A DNA stretch of 64,000 nt from Vibrio sp. 05-20-BW147 (GCF_013369385.1 NZ_SZTO01000005.1:170087-234086), one strand, 5' to 3'; numbered from the stretch's first letter, positions 27,401-36,145 are shown. The notes: generated by a model not told the origin, from the letters alone. Numbers and translations are program-made.

Positions 27401-28057
27401 CTCTTCTGGTTCTATCCAATCGGGTATTTCAACTGCGCCACGTACAACATCATGCTTGTCGAGATATTCGTTAATCGTGACAAATGACGAGATAAACGCA
27501 TTCGCTTGCCCTTTATTCATGATCGCAATGGCGTCAGTAAAATTCAGAGCATAATGAATGTTTTTGATGCCTTTGATTCTTAAATATTCGCAGTAAGAAG
27601 TGCCTTTCACACATGTCCAATTGAGCGTGCTAAATGGCCTTGTTTGATAAAAACTTTCTTTGAACCAAATGGAAACACTGCTTTTAAATAGAGGCTTAGA
27701 AAAGAGAAAACGGTTCATCCTTTCTGGTGTTTTTGCAAAACCTACTGTGCCATCAATTACACCGGTTTCAACGTCATGCAGCAGCTCAACGACGTTTGAA
27801 TAATGTTTCAGTTGAATATTGATGTTGAGAATTTTGGCGATATTTCTTAGGTATTCAACATTGACGCCCCAATAAACGCCCAACGATTCACTATCCAGTG
27901 ATGGGTTGATCGATTTTGAGGTGATGCCGATCACTATTGTTGATGGAGGATTCGTTTCTTGTTCAGAGTTTTCTTCTTGTGGCAGTGCATTACCCGAAAA
28001 TAACAGTCCGGATAGTAAAATTAGAAATGAAACGAATCTAATGTGGGCGTTCAACAT
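24404..28057 (-). CDS. BvgS/VieS-like hybrid sensor kinase with two periplasmic binding domains
   Basis: A 1217-residue tripartite hybrid kinase. A signal peptide or anchor (~1-27) precedes two tandem SBP_bac_3 Venus-flytrap domains (~38-265, ~280-510), a membrane helix (~520-545) and a PAS-like region (~560-650) with a NCSEYLKGNCTNCQ cysteine cluster. Then come HisKA (MSHELRTPL, His ~683), HATPase (NLISNAIKF, FGGTGLGLAI), receiver (VLVAEDNKIN; Asp ~1045 in TDFHMPEMDG) and HPt (VHKVKGACGAL; His ~1162). A ~100-residue linker between HATPase and receiver (~886-988) is rich in cysteine. It should relay phosphate to the downstream REC-EAL and LuxR-type regulators. The ATG at 28057 follows TTGAGGAATATAAG and is preferred to one at 28111. 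Confidence 0.93.
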   Translation of the reverse strand: MLNAHIRFVSFLILLSGLLFSGNALPQEENSEQETNPPSTIVIGITSKSINPSLDSESLGVYWGVNVEYLRNIAKILNINIQLKHYSNVVELLHDVETGVIDGTVGFAKTPERMNRFLFSKPLFKSSVSIWFKESFYQTRPFSTLNWTCVKGTSYCEYLRIKGIKNIHYALNFTDAIAIMNKGQANAFISSFVTINEYLDKHDVVRGAVEIPDWIEPEEISFITAKNNVALMESIDKVLEWEVKGKNIRSVASNNLYHLNDRLLSEYRREHHDDDVITFSTSNNAYPFFEISDNGEQRGLLADFLDLIQSRSGLDFEYKSPIFEYNQELATFNANIIPVAYIDRVESPNWLLTKPFMQIKFHKVELASAKASDNSKPISGILLSLQKQGLIHINAWSNENVKEYSDIKKLMKDLEDGKIQSAYMSDDVLYSLLSQFNKGHLKVDKSQEKHFSIAFSVSNHDVKLKKLLDSIIDTIDSKEIEKINKSYRDFNLTYGYDSEKVIFSAIIISVLLIIVAIIIYFVISNMKLKVSLAEINADNEEKEKQWLTQIIQELNNKVFIHDDKGQLVLSNCSEYLKGNCTNCQIKNAATQISLVGDFEEVQQVLSGKRIKEYSQTVNCDLQIEHIYRERKAIRSLDHSKQFVLTVLQDVTAQKEREAALIAAQHEAQSAVKARERFLATMSHELRTPLAATYGLLDLVAIHSTSERDKELVLRAKQSLNHLNLLVDEVLDYSKLEAGELQIHPAKNELLRLLSQTLRGFEAKANSKGLDYTVNIIPFSLRWAMIDDLRFNQIVSNLISNAIKFTEQGDITLTAQVVKERLLLTIKDTGIGMTQEQLANIFKPFVQADDSITRQFGGTGLGLAIVEQLLKQMGGHIALHSALNVGTQVDIELPLTPCEGAYPELNALSYSSQLPTVIQDWCQCWGLVKNDANPSVNKGLSGECNTLSCQPSGCQRNSALECTQYPDALLDCLLKMTSTEQERHIEEIPMDALAGKVLVAEDNKINQHIVKMQFAELGLTPIVVNNGVEALDYIKQHNDVALLLTDFHMPEMDGYELVKTLRANERFATLPVVGVTAEDSRIANEKSMQSGINEILYKPYDLKQLGALLARYLAKPKARENWLDKFSENDAQEVAKVFIVEMAKDLTQLKQAESGHQMRAAVHKVKGACGALGIQHIVALCEDAESVDMAHKPALVEKVISELDAEINRTIMWMESYA

Positions 28058-28346
28058 CTTATATTCCTCAAATATGGAATATAAGATTAAAATTATGTGA
28101 GAATTTGTCAAATTTTGGGATTTTAATAAATCTACATAAATTGTTGAATTTTAAAAATAAATTTTGATTTTGTAAGAATGTTCCTACAGAGGAATCGGTA
28201 TAGGATTACAAATGGAGATAGGTGAGGATTATATTAATTTGAATTTTATTTACGTTTAATGAACATGGGAAAGTCGGCGAAAGAAAATAATGAAAGTGCG
28301 TGTATATGTCAATGTTGTTCAAAATACACGTTTGCGAATTTGAAGA
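28058..28346. other. AT-rich region upstream of the hybrid kinase
   Basis: About 290 bp of very AT-rich sequence with no gene. It must carry the promoter of the kinase-EAL-regulator operon. Repeated AATTT/AAATT tracts would suit H-NS-type silencing, but no specific site is identified. Confidence 0.4.
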
Positions 28347-28390
28347 ATACCAAACGAGTTGAGTAATGGCGTTTCAACGTCGTTTGGTAT
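28347..28390 (-). terminator. Long hairpin after trmK
   Basis: ATACCAAACG pairs with CGTTTGGTAT and, after a small bulge, GTTGA with TCAAC. It sits just after the TrmK stop codon. The T-run is weak, so terminator function is likely but not certain. Confidence 0.55.
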
Positions 28391-28400
28391 GCCAAACCGC

Positions 28401-29072
28401 TTAGTCGGCGAACTGGATTTGTTGGTAGTGCTCAATGATCTTTTCAATGGCTTCACCCTGCCCAATTTTTATACGTTGATAGTGCGCCACGGTTTTCTTT
28501 TGATAGCGTATTGCGGTCGCTTTGTCGGCATTTTGCCAAAGTTGCTGACCGACGGGGCTCACGCGCTGCGGGAGATGTTCAGAATTGCTGATGTGTAGTA
28601 GCTCATAGAACCTGCGGTTCTCTTCGATAAGGGTCTCAGACAATAAGCGAAAATCCATCTCTCTTAGTGCTTGGCGCAACATATAGAGGTGATGAACCGG
28701 GCAGAGTAAGAAATCCAGTGGCTGGTCTGGATGTTTGGCTCGCAATTGCGTAACCAGTTCAAGGGTGAGATCGCCCCCCACACCGGCAATAATGATCAAA
28801 TGCTTACCAGGGTATTGCTCAAGGGGCAGCGAGGCAACATCGATACAGTGAGTCACCCCATTTGAGTGATTGGTACGAGCCATTTGTTGGACAGACAGCG
28901 AGACGTTATCGATCAACTCCGGCACGATGTCGACGAAATGAACGGTTCGCTGCGGGTATTTTTCCATCAAGGCTAAGCCAAGATAGCCGTGGTCACAGCA
29001 ACAATCCCAAATATGGTGGTAATCGTCTTTTACCATGTCTAACAATGCTTGGATGCGTCGGCTGAGTTTCAC
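28401..29072 (-). CDS. trmK: TrmK-type tRNA (adenine22-N1) methyltransferase family protein
   Basis: A 223-residue SAM-dependent methyltransferase of the TrmK family, which makes m1A at position 22 of tRNA in Bacillus. The N-terminal KLSRRIQALLDMV helix is typical. Motif I is DCCCDHGYLGLAL (~22-34), the analogue of DIGSDHAYLP. AGVGGDLTLELV (~95-106) corresponds to the family's AGMGG block, and HHLYMLRQAL (~127-136) to the NxxxLRxxL helix. GTG at 29072 is chosen because GGAGAC precedes it and homologues start here. The frame opens at 29225, but the added 51 residues are Ser/Thr-rich and unlike the family. Confidence 0.75.
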   Translation of the reverse strand: MKLSRRIQALLDMVKDDYHHIWDCCCDHGYLGLALMEKYPQRTVHFVDIVPELIDNVSLSVQQMARTNHSNGVTHCIDVASLPLEQYPGKHLIIIAGVGGDLTLELVTQLRAKHPDQPLDFLLCPVHHLYMLRQALREMDFRLLSETLIEENRRFYELLHISNSEHLPQRVSPVGQQLWQNADKATAIRYQKKTVAHYQRIKIGQGEAIEKIIEHYQQIQFAD

Positions 29073-29458
29073 GGAAGTCTCCGAACCAATGAGAGGAATG
29101 CGGGGGCGGATTGTAGAATGATTTTTAACGGGTGGCGAGGTTCTCTGAGTTATGTCTATCGACGAAGACTCAATAGAGAGTGATGAATTTTGAATGACTA
29201 TTCGGATAACGGTGTTTTCCTGCAAAATATTGCTTTTTTATTCATATTGGCTTGCATAACAAATCATGGTCATTACAACAAAAAATCGTTGCCGTTCTCG
29301 GGACATTTTTTATTGCACTGAGAAAAAGATGACCTTACTATCGCATCGCTTCTTGATGATAGCCAATCCGAGTACATCACAGCTGTTTATGTGGCAAGGC
29401 GATAGAGCAACTATCCAAGAGTGACTTTGACGGCGCACCTGCGCTTTTATTGACGCTC

Positions 29459-29497
29459 CACTTTTCATACCCACTCATCTCTTATGTATGAAAAGTG
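29459..29497. promoter_or_regulatory. Perfect 12-bp inverted repeat before the decarboxylase RBS
   Basis: CACTTTTCATAC (29459-29470) and GTATGAAAAGTG (29486-29497) are exact inverted copies with a 15-nt loop. The repeat ends ~11 bases before the GGAGG that serves the decarboxylase. It could be an operator, or an RNA hairpin controlling translation. No T-run follows. Confidence 0.6.
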
Positions 29498-29519
29498 CCC
29501 ATTACTTTGGAGGTTTGCG

Positions 29520-30719
29520 ATGGCACATTCACATTCTATTTTTGATATTCATTCATTAGCGTCACCTGTGTTAAACGCAGAAGAAATCCATTTGATCGAA
29601 GCATCGGTTGAGCAATTTGGTGCACCACTCTTGCTATTGGACTGCGATGTGATTCGTCAGCAGTACCGCGCTTTGAAAAACGCGTTGCCAAACGTGACGC
29701 TGCACTACGCATTAAAACCGCTGCCACACCCAGTGGTGGTGCGTACTTTGTTAGCAGAAGGAGCGAGTTTCGACCTTGCTACCACTGGTGAAGTGGAGTT
29801 GGTTGCCTCTGAAGGCGTGCCAGCAGAACTCACGATTCATACTCACCCAATCAAGCGCGATGCCGACATTCGTGATGCACTGGCATACGGCTGCAACGTG
29901 TTTGTGGTGGATAACTTGAATGAGCTAGAGAAATTCAAAGCGTATCGTGATGACGTCGAGTTATTGGTGCGTTTGAGCTTCCGTAACTCTGAAGCGTTTG
30001 CCGATTTGTCGAAGAAGTTTGGTTGTTCAGCAGAGCAGGCATTGGTGATCATCGAAACCGCGAAAGAGTGGAATATTCGCATCAAAGGTTTGTCGTTCCA
30101 TGTGGGCTCACAAACCACTAACCCAAACAAGTATGTTGAAGCGATCCACACTTGCCGACATGTGATGGAACAAGTGGTTGAACGCGGTTTGCCAGCGTTG
30201 AGCACGCTTGATATTGGTGGTGGCTTCCCGGTGAACTACACCCAACAAGTGATGCCGATTGATCAGTTCTGCGCGCCAATTAATGAAGCGCTAAGCTTAC
30301 TACCTGAAACCGTTCACGTTTTGGCAGAACCGGGTCGCTTTATTTGTGCCCCAGCGGTGACCAGTGTGGCTTCAGTGATGGGGCAAGCCGAGCGTGAAGG
30401 GCAAATCTGGTACTACTTGGATGACGGTATTTATGGCTCGTTCAGTGGTTTGATGTTTGACGATGCGCGTTATCCGCTCACCACCATCAAACAAGGTGGC
30501 GAGCTGATCCCAAGCGTGCTTTCTGGCCCAACGTGCGACAGTGTGGATGTGATTGCAGAGAACATTTTGCTGCCGAAGTTGAACAACGGTGACTTGGTGA
30601 TTGGCCGCACTATGGGCGCGTACACCAGTGCAACCGCGACCGATTTTAACTTCTTTAAACGCGCTCAAACCATCGCATTGAACGAACATGTCGCGGTGAG
30701 CGAACGTTTGATTGGTTAA
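29520..30719 (+). CDS. Lysine/ornithine decarboxylase (beta/alpha-barrel PLP type)
   Basis: A 399-residue group IV, alanine-racemase-fold decarboxylase. It makes cadaverine from lysine and putrescine from ornithine; the V. vulnificus enzyme of this type is dual-specificity. The PLP lysine is in LHYALKPLPHP (~60-70). The HVGSQT block (~191-196) and GGGFPVNY (~230-237) bind phosphate, and AEPGRFICAPA (~269-279) and the active-site Cys in SGPTCDSVD (~332-340) are conserved. The last part DFNFFKRA resembles eukaryotic ODC ends. The ATG at 29520 follows TTGGAGG; a start at 29484 would lie within the upstream inverted repeat. Monocistronic. Confidence 0.92.
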   Translation: MAHSHSIFDIHSLASPVLNAEEIHLIEASVEQFGAPLLLLDCDVIRQQYRALKNALPNVTLHYALKPLPHPVVVRTLLAEGASFDLATTGEVELVASEGVPAELTIHTHPIKRDADIRDALAYGCNVFVVDNLNELEKFKAYRDDVELLVRLSFRNSEAFADLSKKFGCSAEQALVIIETAKEWNIRIKGLSFHVGSQTTNPNKYVEAIHTCRHVMEQVVERGLPALSTLDIGGGFPVNYTQQVMPIDQFCAPINEALSLLPETVHVLAEPGRFICAPAVTSVASVMGQAEREGQIWYYLDDGIYGSFSGLMFDDARYPLTTIKQGGELIPSVLSGPTCDSVDVIAENILLPKLNNGDLVIGRTMGAYTSATATDFNFFKRAQTIALNEHVAVSERLIG

Positions 30720-30740
30720 GCACTCGCTAACTTGAACAAA

Positions 30741-30770
30741 AAAGGGGGAAGCCATTTGGCTTCCCCCTTT
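30741..30770. terminator. Bidirectional terminator between decarboxylase and pullulanase genes
   Basis: A perfect 13-bp stem (AAAGGGGGAAGCC / GGCTTCCCCCTTT) with a 4-nt loop. A clear T-run follows on the minus strand, and a weaker one on the plus strand. Confidence 0.9.
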
Positions 30771-30799
30771 GTTTATATCCTGTTATTGATGAACAAGGA

Positions 30800-33700
30800 T
30801 TAACGCAGTTTTTCAAACACGGCAACAGACCACGCAGGGACGGAGAGGGCTCCGTTTGTCACGGTTGCCACACTGGTTTGGTTCTCCGCTAGAGATGCAT
30901 TGCCTGCATTGATCGCACTGGTTTGCAGGGCATGGAGCGTGTAACCCGCTGCATCAAACTTGGCAAAGTCACTAACCATGGTTGGCGCTGCGTTCACCAC
31001 AATCACCACGCCATCACGCGTTGCATCAATGGTGGCATCGTGGTTATCACCACTGTTATCGATGCTCATCACGATGAGGCCAGGTCTTTGCTCTGCGCCT
31101 GTGTTGTGGAACTTCACGCGTTTGACGATCTGCTCCCCTTTACCTAGGGTAAACAGGCCAGAAGAAGCGCGTAGGGCTGCCAACTCGTTGAAGAACGTGT
31201 CCATGTTATCGATATCAGTCGTATTTGGCCTTGCATGATCGTCTGCCATTTCTAAGACGCTATCGATGATTGCCCAGTTGCTGCCGTCTTTGTCTTCGCG
31301 TGGCAGGCCAACATTCCAGTTGTTGTCTTGCTTAGTGAAGTCAACGCGGTTGTACCAATCACCAGAGTCATACGAGTCGCGCTGCATCGATTTAGAACGC
31401 AGTAGCTCACTACCCATATGGATAAATGGCACGCCTTGACCTAGCATTGCGGTAGACAAACCGACCGCTTGCATACGTGTGCGCTCTGCGGATGTCGCGG
31501 TGTAAGCAATCTTGTACTGGTTGTTGTCCCACAGGGTTTGGTTGTCATGTTTGGAGACGTAGTTCTGGATTTCCCAGGCATGGTCTGCGTAACCCGCGGG
31601 TTGGCCGTTGTAATCCAACTCGGCACCGGTGATCGCATTGCCTTTGCTATCGATGAATGGGAAGGCTTTTAAGTTGCCCGCCATGCCCAAGCGAGTGAGA
31701 TCAGCAAGGTGCAGCGCGGTTGCCATCAGCTCGGCGTTTTGCTGGTTCTTATCATTCACTTGAACGTAGATGCCGTTACCAAAACCTTGGTTTGAGCGAA
31801 GCGAATCTTGGCTGTCGAATGGGCCACCGCCGCGCACCGCGTCACGAAGACGATCCGAGAACGAACCAATGCCCGTGCCCGCAAGGTTCAGCTGGGTCGC
31901 TTGTTGGAACATGCGATCGTTACCCACTTCACCGAAGTTCCAACCTTCACCGTAGAAGTAGACATTTGGATCCACGGCTTGGGCGGCAGTCAAGGTTTGC
32001 TGTATTTGCGCCAGTGGGTGGTGGCCCATCAAATCCCAGCGGAACGCATCGATCTTGTACTCTTTCACCCAAGTGGTAATGGAGTCATCAATCAGCTTGG
32101 CAAACATTTGGTTTTCCGGAGCCGTGTTAGAACAACAGGTCGATTGCTCCACTGCACCTGAAAACTCGTTCAGGCGTTGGTAGTACCAAGGTACAATGCG
32201 ATCCAACACCGATTTGGACGATACCCCTGATTCGTTAGTGTGGTTGTAGACCACATCCATCACCACGTTCATGCCGATCTCATTTTTCACCGACATCACC
32301 ATCTCACGGAACTCTTTGATTCTCACCATACCTTCAGCATCCGATGCGTAAGAACCTTCAGGCACCGTGTAGTGGAACGGATCGTAACCCCAGTTAAACG
32401 AGTCTAGATTGCGCACATGGCTGTTTAGACGTTGCACCAATGGGTTATCTTTATCATCGATTTTAGCCAGTGTTTCAAACACTGTACTGAGCGTTTCATT
32501 GCTGTCGCAGTAGCTGCCGAAATCGGCATCGTCTTTCACGCTCGCATCCAGTTCACACAACTTCGCAAAGGGCTGATTGATGTTCGCCACTTTGGTTGGG
32601 TCTTCATTGATGGTTGCAATATCAAAGGTTGGCAGCAGGTGTAAGTGCGTGACGCCCGATTGAGCCAGTTTTTTCAGATGCTCGACAGGATATGTGCCTG
32701 ATTGAGTAAACGCTTTGTACTTACCACGATTGGCTTCGGCCGTTGAGCCATCCAGTGCCGAGAAGTCACGAATGTGCGCTTCATACAAGACAAACTCGGC
32801 AGGGTTCGCTTGGTTGTGCGGTGCGGCAAGTGCGTCCCATCCAGACGGCTTGAGCTCCGCGTTGGCCAAATTCACCACTTGGCTGTATTCCGAGTTCATC
32901 GAGAGGCTCAAGGAGTATGGGTCGGTCACTTGGTACGTTTCGACCTTGTCTGTGGCCGGGTGGTAAACCGTCACTTCGTAGCGGTAGAAATCACCGTGTT
33001 TGAGTGTGGTGTTTTCTGCTATCCAGGCACCGCTGGTGGCATCAAATGTCATTGCGAGGGCGGTTTGCGCTTGCTTTTCAGCATTGTACGGGACCAGCTT
33101 GACGCTCTGCGCTGTTGGTGCCCAAAGGCGGAATGTGGTGGTGTTGTCTGGGTTGATCACCGCGCCATAACTGAGCTTGGTCGCAGCCGCGGCGTAGAGT
33201 GCATCTAATGCGCTGGCGGGTTGTACTTCGGTCGCTTTAATAACGCCTGTCGCATCGCTTGCCACCAAGATCAATTGACCTTTCAGCAGATCTTTCAGCG
33301 CGTTACCTTCGCCACTAAAGTCCATTTCAAAACCGATAAAATCGTTGCTCAGATGTGGCTTGGTTTTGTTCCAATCGCTGCTCGCCGCTTTGCTGGAACT
33401 GATTTGTTTGGTTGCGCCAGTGACTTTTTTGCTAGCGCTATCGAAGGCCAGTTCACCGCTTTCTGAGTAGTAGAGTGTAACGCTGGTAGCGTCTTTGGCG
33501 TTGACCAGAATTACGCTGTCATCGGCAAAAATCGCGCTCGCGCCTGACAGTTCAACTTGTGCCACAGGCTTTTGTGCTAAGGCGGTGTAGTACACCTTGT
33601 TGGTGCCTTTAAATACAAATGCGACATTGCCAATCGCGGTGGTTTTATCAAACTCGAACTTAAGGTCTGAAGTTTGGTAGCCATCGGGTTTGTTGTTTGG

Positions 33701-34414
33701 AATGATGTTGATGCAACCCTCTGCGCCTTTCACTGGCAGATCCCAATACGGTCCGTACACATCACTAAAGCCGGTGGGCTCCATACCAGGCCAATCTCTG
33801 TTGTTACCATTAAACGCGCCACAGGTGTCGTTGTTCCAAACGTGTAAGGTGAAGTGCCCTTCATCGCCATCTGGCGTGTTCATGTAAACGCGTGCCGTGT
33901 TGGCCGGGATGTCAGAGGTGGAGATCAGCTCTGGGTAAACCGCAGCGACACCTTGCTGGGTGTAGACGGCGTTATTTTTGCCTGTTTGGGTCAGATCGAG
34001 TTTGGCATCGAAGTTACCAAGGGGTTTATCGTTGCCAACGCGAGGAATAAAGTTGATGCACTGGGTCGCTTCGCTGCGCACTTGCAGATCCCAGTAGGCA
34101 CCAAACTTATCGTCCACACCAGTGGGTTTAATACCCGTGTTCCAATCATCATGGCCTTCGTCGGTTTCGGCGTAGCCACCACAGGTTTCATTGTTCCAAA
34201 CGTATAACGTTGCGTTGTCATAACCGCTGCTCTCCGCAGCAGGAGTGACCGTTTCGCTGGCTTTGAAATAGACACGTGCCATTTTTTTAGGCTCTGAGCG
34301 GGGTGGGGTGTTTTCACCGTCGTTCGAGGCATTGCAACCAATGAGTAACGAGGTTGCCATGATGGGCATGATGGCTTTCGCCAGCAGAGATAAATTGAAA
34401 GGTTGTTTGTTCAC
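30800..34414 (-). CDS. pulA: Pullulanase-type alpha-1,6-glucosidase lipoprotein
   Basis: A 1204-residue surface debranching enzyme that cleaves alpha-1,6 links of pullulan and glycogen-like glucans. The lipobox LLIGC (Cys ~27) is followed by NASND, so an outer-membrane lipoprotein is likely. Two PUD/CBM41-type starch-binding modules follow (~45-160 and ~165-275, both with YVWNN/HVWNN and YWDL motifs). An Ig-like N2 region, a CBM48 (~410-510) and the GH13 barrel come next. Catalytic motifs are VVMDVVYNHT, DAFRWDLMGHHP (nucleophile Asp), YFYGEGW (acid/base Glu) and YVSKHDNQTLWD. It feeds maltodextrins to the mal genes of this window. Confidence 0.93.
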   Translation of the reverse strand: MNKQPFNLSLLAKAIMPIMATSLLIGCNASNDGENTPPRSEPKKMARVYFKASETVTPAAESSGYDNATLYVWNNETCGGYAETDEGHDDWNTGIKPTGVDDKFGAYWDLQVRSEATQCINFIPRVGNDKPLGNFDAKLDLTQTGKNNAVYTQQGVAAVYPELISTSDIPANTARVYMNTPDGDEGHFTLHVWNNDTCGAFNGNNRDWPGMEPTGFSDVYGPYWDLPVKGAEGCINIIPNNKPDGYQTSDLKFEFDKTTAIGNVAFVFKGTNKVYYTALAQKPVAQVELSGASAIFADDSVILVNAKDATSVTLYYSESGELAFDSASKKVTGATKQISSSKAASSDWNKTKPHLSNDFIGFEMDFSGEGNALKDLLKGQLILVASDATGVIKATEVQPASALDALYAAAATKLSYGAVINPDNTTTFRLWAPTAQSVKLVPYNAEKQAQTALAMTFDATSGAWIAENTTLKHGDFYRYEVTVYHPATDKVETYQVTDPYSLSLSMNSEYSQVVNLANAELKPSGWDALAAPHNQANPAEFVLYEAHIRDFSALDGSTAEANRGKYKAFTQSGTYPVEHLKKLAQSGVTHLHLLPTFDIATINEDPTKVANINQPFAKLCELDASVKDDADFGSYCDSNETLSTVFETLAKIDDKDNPLVQRLNSHVRNLDSFNWGYDPFHYTVPEGSYASDAEGMVRIKEFREMVMSVKNEIGMNVVMDVVYNHTNESGVSSKSVLDRIVPWYYQRLNEFSGAVEQSTCCSNTAPENQMFAKLIDDSITTWVKEYKIDAFRWDLMGHHPLAQIQQTLTAAQAVDPNVYFYGEGWNFGEVGNDRMFQQATQLNLAGTGIGSFSDRLRDAVRGGGPFDSQDSLRSNQGFGNGIYVQVNDKNQQNAELMATALHLADLTRLGMAGNLKAFPFIDSKGNAITGAELDYNGQPAGYADHAWEIQNYVSKHDNQTLWDNNQYKIAYTATSAERTRMQAVGLSTAMLGQGVPFIHMGSELLRSKSMQRDSYDSGDWYNRVDFTKQDNNWNVGLPREDKDGSNWAIIDSVLEMADDHARPNTTDIDNMDTFFNELAALRASSGLFTLGKGEQIVKRVKFHNTGAEQRPGLIVMSIDNSGDNHDATIDATRDGVVIVVNAAPTMVSDFAKFDAAGYTLHALQTSAINAGNASLAENQTSVATVTNGALSVPAWSVAVFEKLR

Positions 34415-34597
34415 GTTTTATATCCATATGCGTAATGATAATAAGCTCGGATATGCTATGAATTTCGTTTGCCTGCAAAATGTGAGAGAGCGCAGCAAAG
34501 ATTTTTGTTATTGATAAATAAAGCAATGTAGGTATGGCGATCACGAATGGTAGAAGGAAGCCGTGTGAAATGACGCACACATTTAGGGCGTAGGAGG

Positions 34598-34607
34598 GGG
34601 GATGAAA
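34598..34607 (+). promoter_or_regulatory. MalT-box-like element upstream of pulA
   Basis: GGGGATGAAA matches 8 of 10 positions of the MalT box GGGGA(T/G)GAGG inside a longer G-run, ~190 bp upstream of the pulA start. The family of pulA genes is MalT-regulated in enterobacteria. Confidence 0.4.
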
Positions 34608-34672
34608 AGTCTGTTTTGTGATCGAGCCACGCTGGAAAAACCGTCGCAAGAGAAAAAGCCGTTGTCACTCAA

Positions 34673-34688
34673 TGTGCTGACGTTCACG
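34673..34688. promoter_or_regulatory. Possible CRP site upstream of pulA
   Basis: TGTGCTGACGTTCACG matches 8 of 10 defined positions of the CRP consensus. It lies beyond the MalT-box-like element relative to pulA. Confidence 0.3.
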
Positions 34689-34861
34689 TTTTCAACGATA
34701 GTTAATTTTTATCGGAAATTAACGAACAGTGGATGATGGATAAGCGAGCTAGCAGCAAACGTATAAAAACAGTGGAAATACATTGGCTTTACGAGTGCAA
34801 AAGGAGGCTGCATGCCAGCCGATGAACGACTGGCAGTTTTTGGTGTCAACGAGGGTGCTGG

Positions 34862-36145
34862 TTATCCACGTGATGGGCGGCGTCGCCAAACCGCTATGAT
34901 GCCTAAGAACCATAACCAGTGCATTGCTAGGCTACCCGCCGATGAGCCCGCGTGTTGTTCGCGAGCGACATCACCCAAGGTATTTTCCGCAAGGGCAAGC
35001 GTGAGTTGCGGTTGGCCACTGGCATTTGGTTGCAGCCAAGCATCGTCACTGTTGAGTAACAGCGTGATGGTGCGGTCATCATCGCGACGAATTCGACTTG
35101 CGGGAATACGTTGATACTGATGGTTGGCATTTGGCTGATAGGCGTACAGCAATAGCTTTTGTGGCAAATGGGCAGAAAAACGCAAACGAAGGGATTGCTG
35201 CTGAAATTCGCTGGTGGCAGGCGAGAACGTCAGCGCGAGATTTCCCCATGGGTAGTCCAAACCGGGTTGGCCCAAGGTGGAGTCGAGCTCAATAAAATCA
35301 TCACTGTTGTCTGGGTTCGACACGGGTTTTAGCATCGAGCCAATTTGAGCGTTGTGGAGGGTAAAGTGCGGATAACCATCAACGGATAAGCGTTGTTGGT
35401 TGAGCGTTGTCAGCCCGGAGGCTAGGTGTGGATTGTGAGCATCGCTGCCGGGTTCTAAGGCATCGATAACGGAGTCACCATCGCTATCGAGCGGTGTGGA
35501 AAGGTTGCCCGCGAGTTCTTGCCAATCGCTGATGCCATCGTTATCGCTGTCGAGGGCGTTGGGGTCGAGCCCAAGTTGGAGCGCGATATGATCCTCAATG
35601 CCATCGTGGTTGCTGTCTTGTCCTGAAGCCACAATAAAACCGGCCAAATCCGGTTCAATCACCAAAGGAAATACATTGGGAATTTGCGTGCCCACAATGC
35701 CGTCGGGCCCATTTTCTTCCCAATCGATCGCTTTTACCATGAGCTTTGCGCCCTCTTGGGTCACCGCAAAACGCGTCGAGGTGTTGGCCATGGGGTTACC
35801 CAAACCTGGGTGGTAGATCTGCAGTGCGTAATGCAGCGTTAAGGTGCCATCGGTATTCCGAGTGAAGTGGAGAACATCACTCTTTGCATCTTGGTTATTG
35901 AGATCGTGCAGTGCGTAGTTAAAGCCAACCGATAAAGTGGTGCCAGACACCACGGCGGTATCGTTGTCAAAATCCCATTGCCAATTGGCGTGAGTGACGC
36001 CATAGCCGAGAATGTTCCCCAGTGGCGCGGCACGCATGGTGATTTGATATTGGCCTTGGTAAAGGCCGGTGTGTGGGATCTCTGCTTGCACTGAAAGAGC
36101 GGTGAATATGCCCAAACCAATGAGTAATGCGCAACGTTTTACCAT
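34862..36145 (-). CDS. Exported WxWDFD-domain protein with calcium-type repeats and GlyGly-CTERM-like tail
   Basis: A 427-residue exported protein of no named family. The signal peptide is ~1-21 (LSVQA/EIP). The N-terminal domain (~25-155) shares GLYQGQYQITM, NWQWDFDNDTAVVSG and a GIVGTQIPNVFP segment with the products at 38220-39665 and 39720-40211. Asp-rich thrombospondin-type-3-like repeats follow (~170-235: DSNHDGIED, DSDNDGISD, DSDGDSVID). A beta-rich part leads to SSAGSLAMHWLWFLGIIAVW and RRRPSRG, a GlyGly-CTERM-like rhombosortase signal, though the Gly pair is replaced by AGSSAG. The start overlaps the receptor gene's end by 7 bp. Probably surface-anchored or released after cleavage; ligand unknown. 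Confidence 0.8.
   Translation of the reverse strand: MVKRCALLIGLGIFTALSVQAEIPHTGLYQGQYQITMRAAPLGNILGYGVTHANWQWDFDNDTAVVSGTTLSVGFNYALHDLNNQDAKSDVLHFTRNTDGTLTLHYALQIYHPGLGNPMANTSTRFAVTQEGAKLMVKAIDWEENGPDGIVGTQIPNVFPLVIEPDLAGFIVASGQDSNHDGIEDHIALQLGLDPNALDSDNDGISDWQELAGNLSTPLDSDGDSVIDALEPGSDAHNPHLASGLTTLNQQRLSVDGYPHFTLHNAQIGSMLKPVSNPDNSDDFIELDSTLGQPGLDYPWGNLALTFSPATSEFQQQSLRLRFSAHLPQKLLLYAYQPNANHQYQRIPASRIRRDDDRTITLLLNSDDAWLQPNASGQPQLTLALAENTLGDVAREQHAGSSAGSLAMHWLWFLGIIAVWRRRPSRG

Noticed and set aside
31720..32079. 119-codon frame opposite pulA
   Set aside because: Composition is Arg/Pro/Ser-rich as in reverse-strand shadows, and it lies within a well-supported pullulanase domain.
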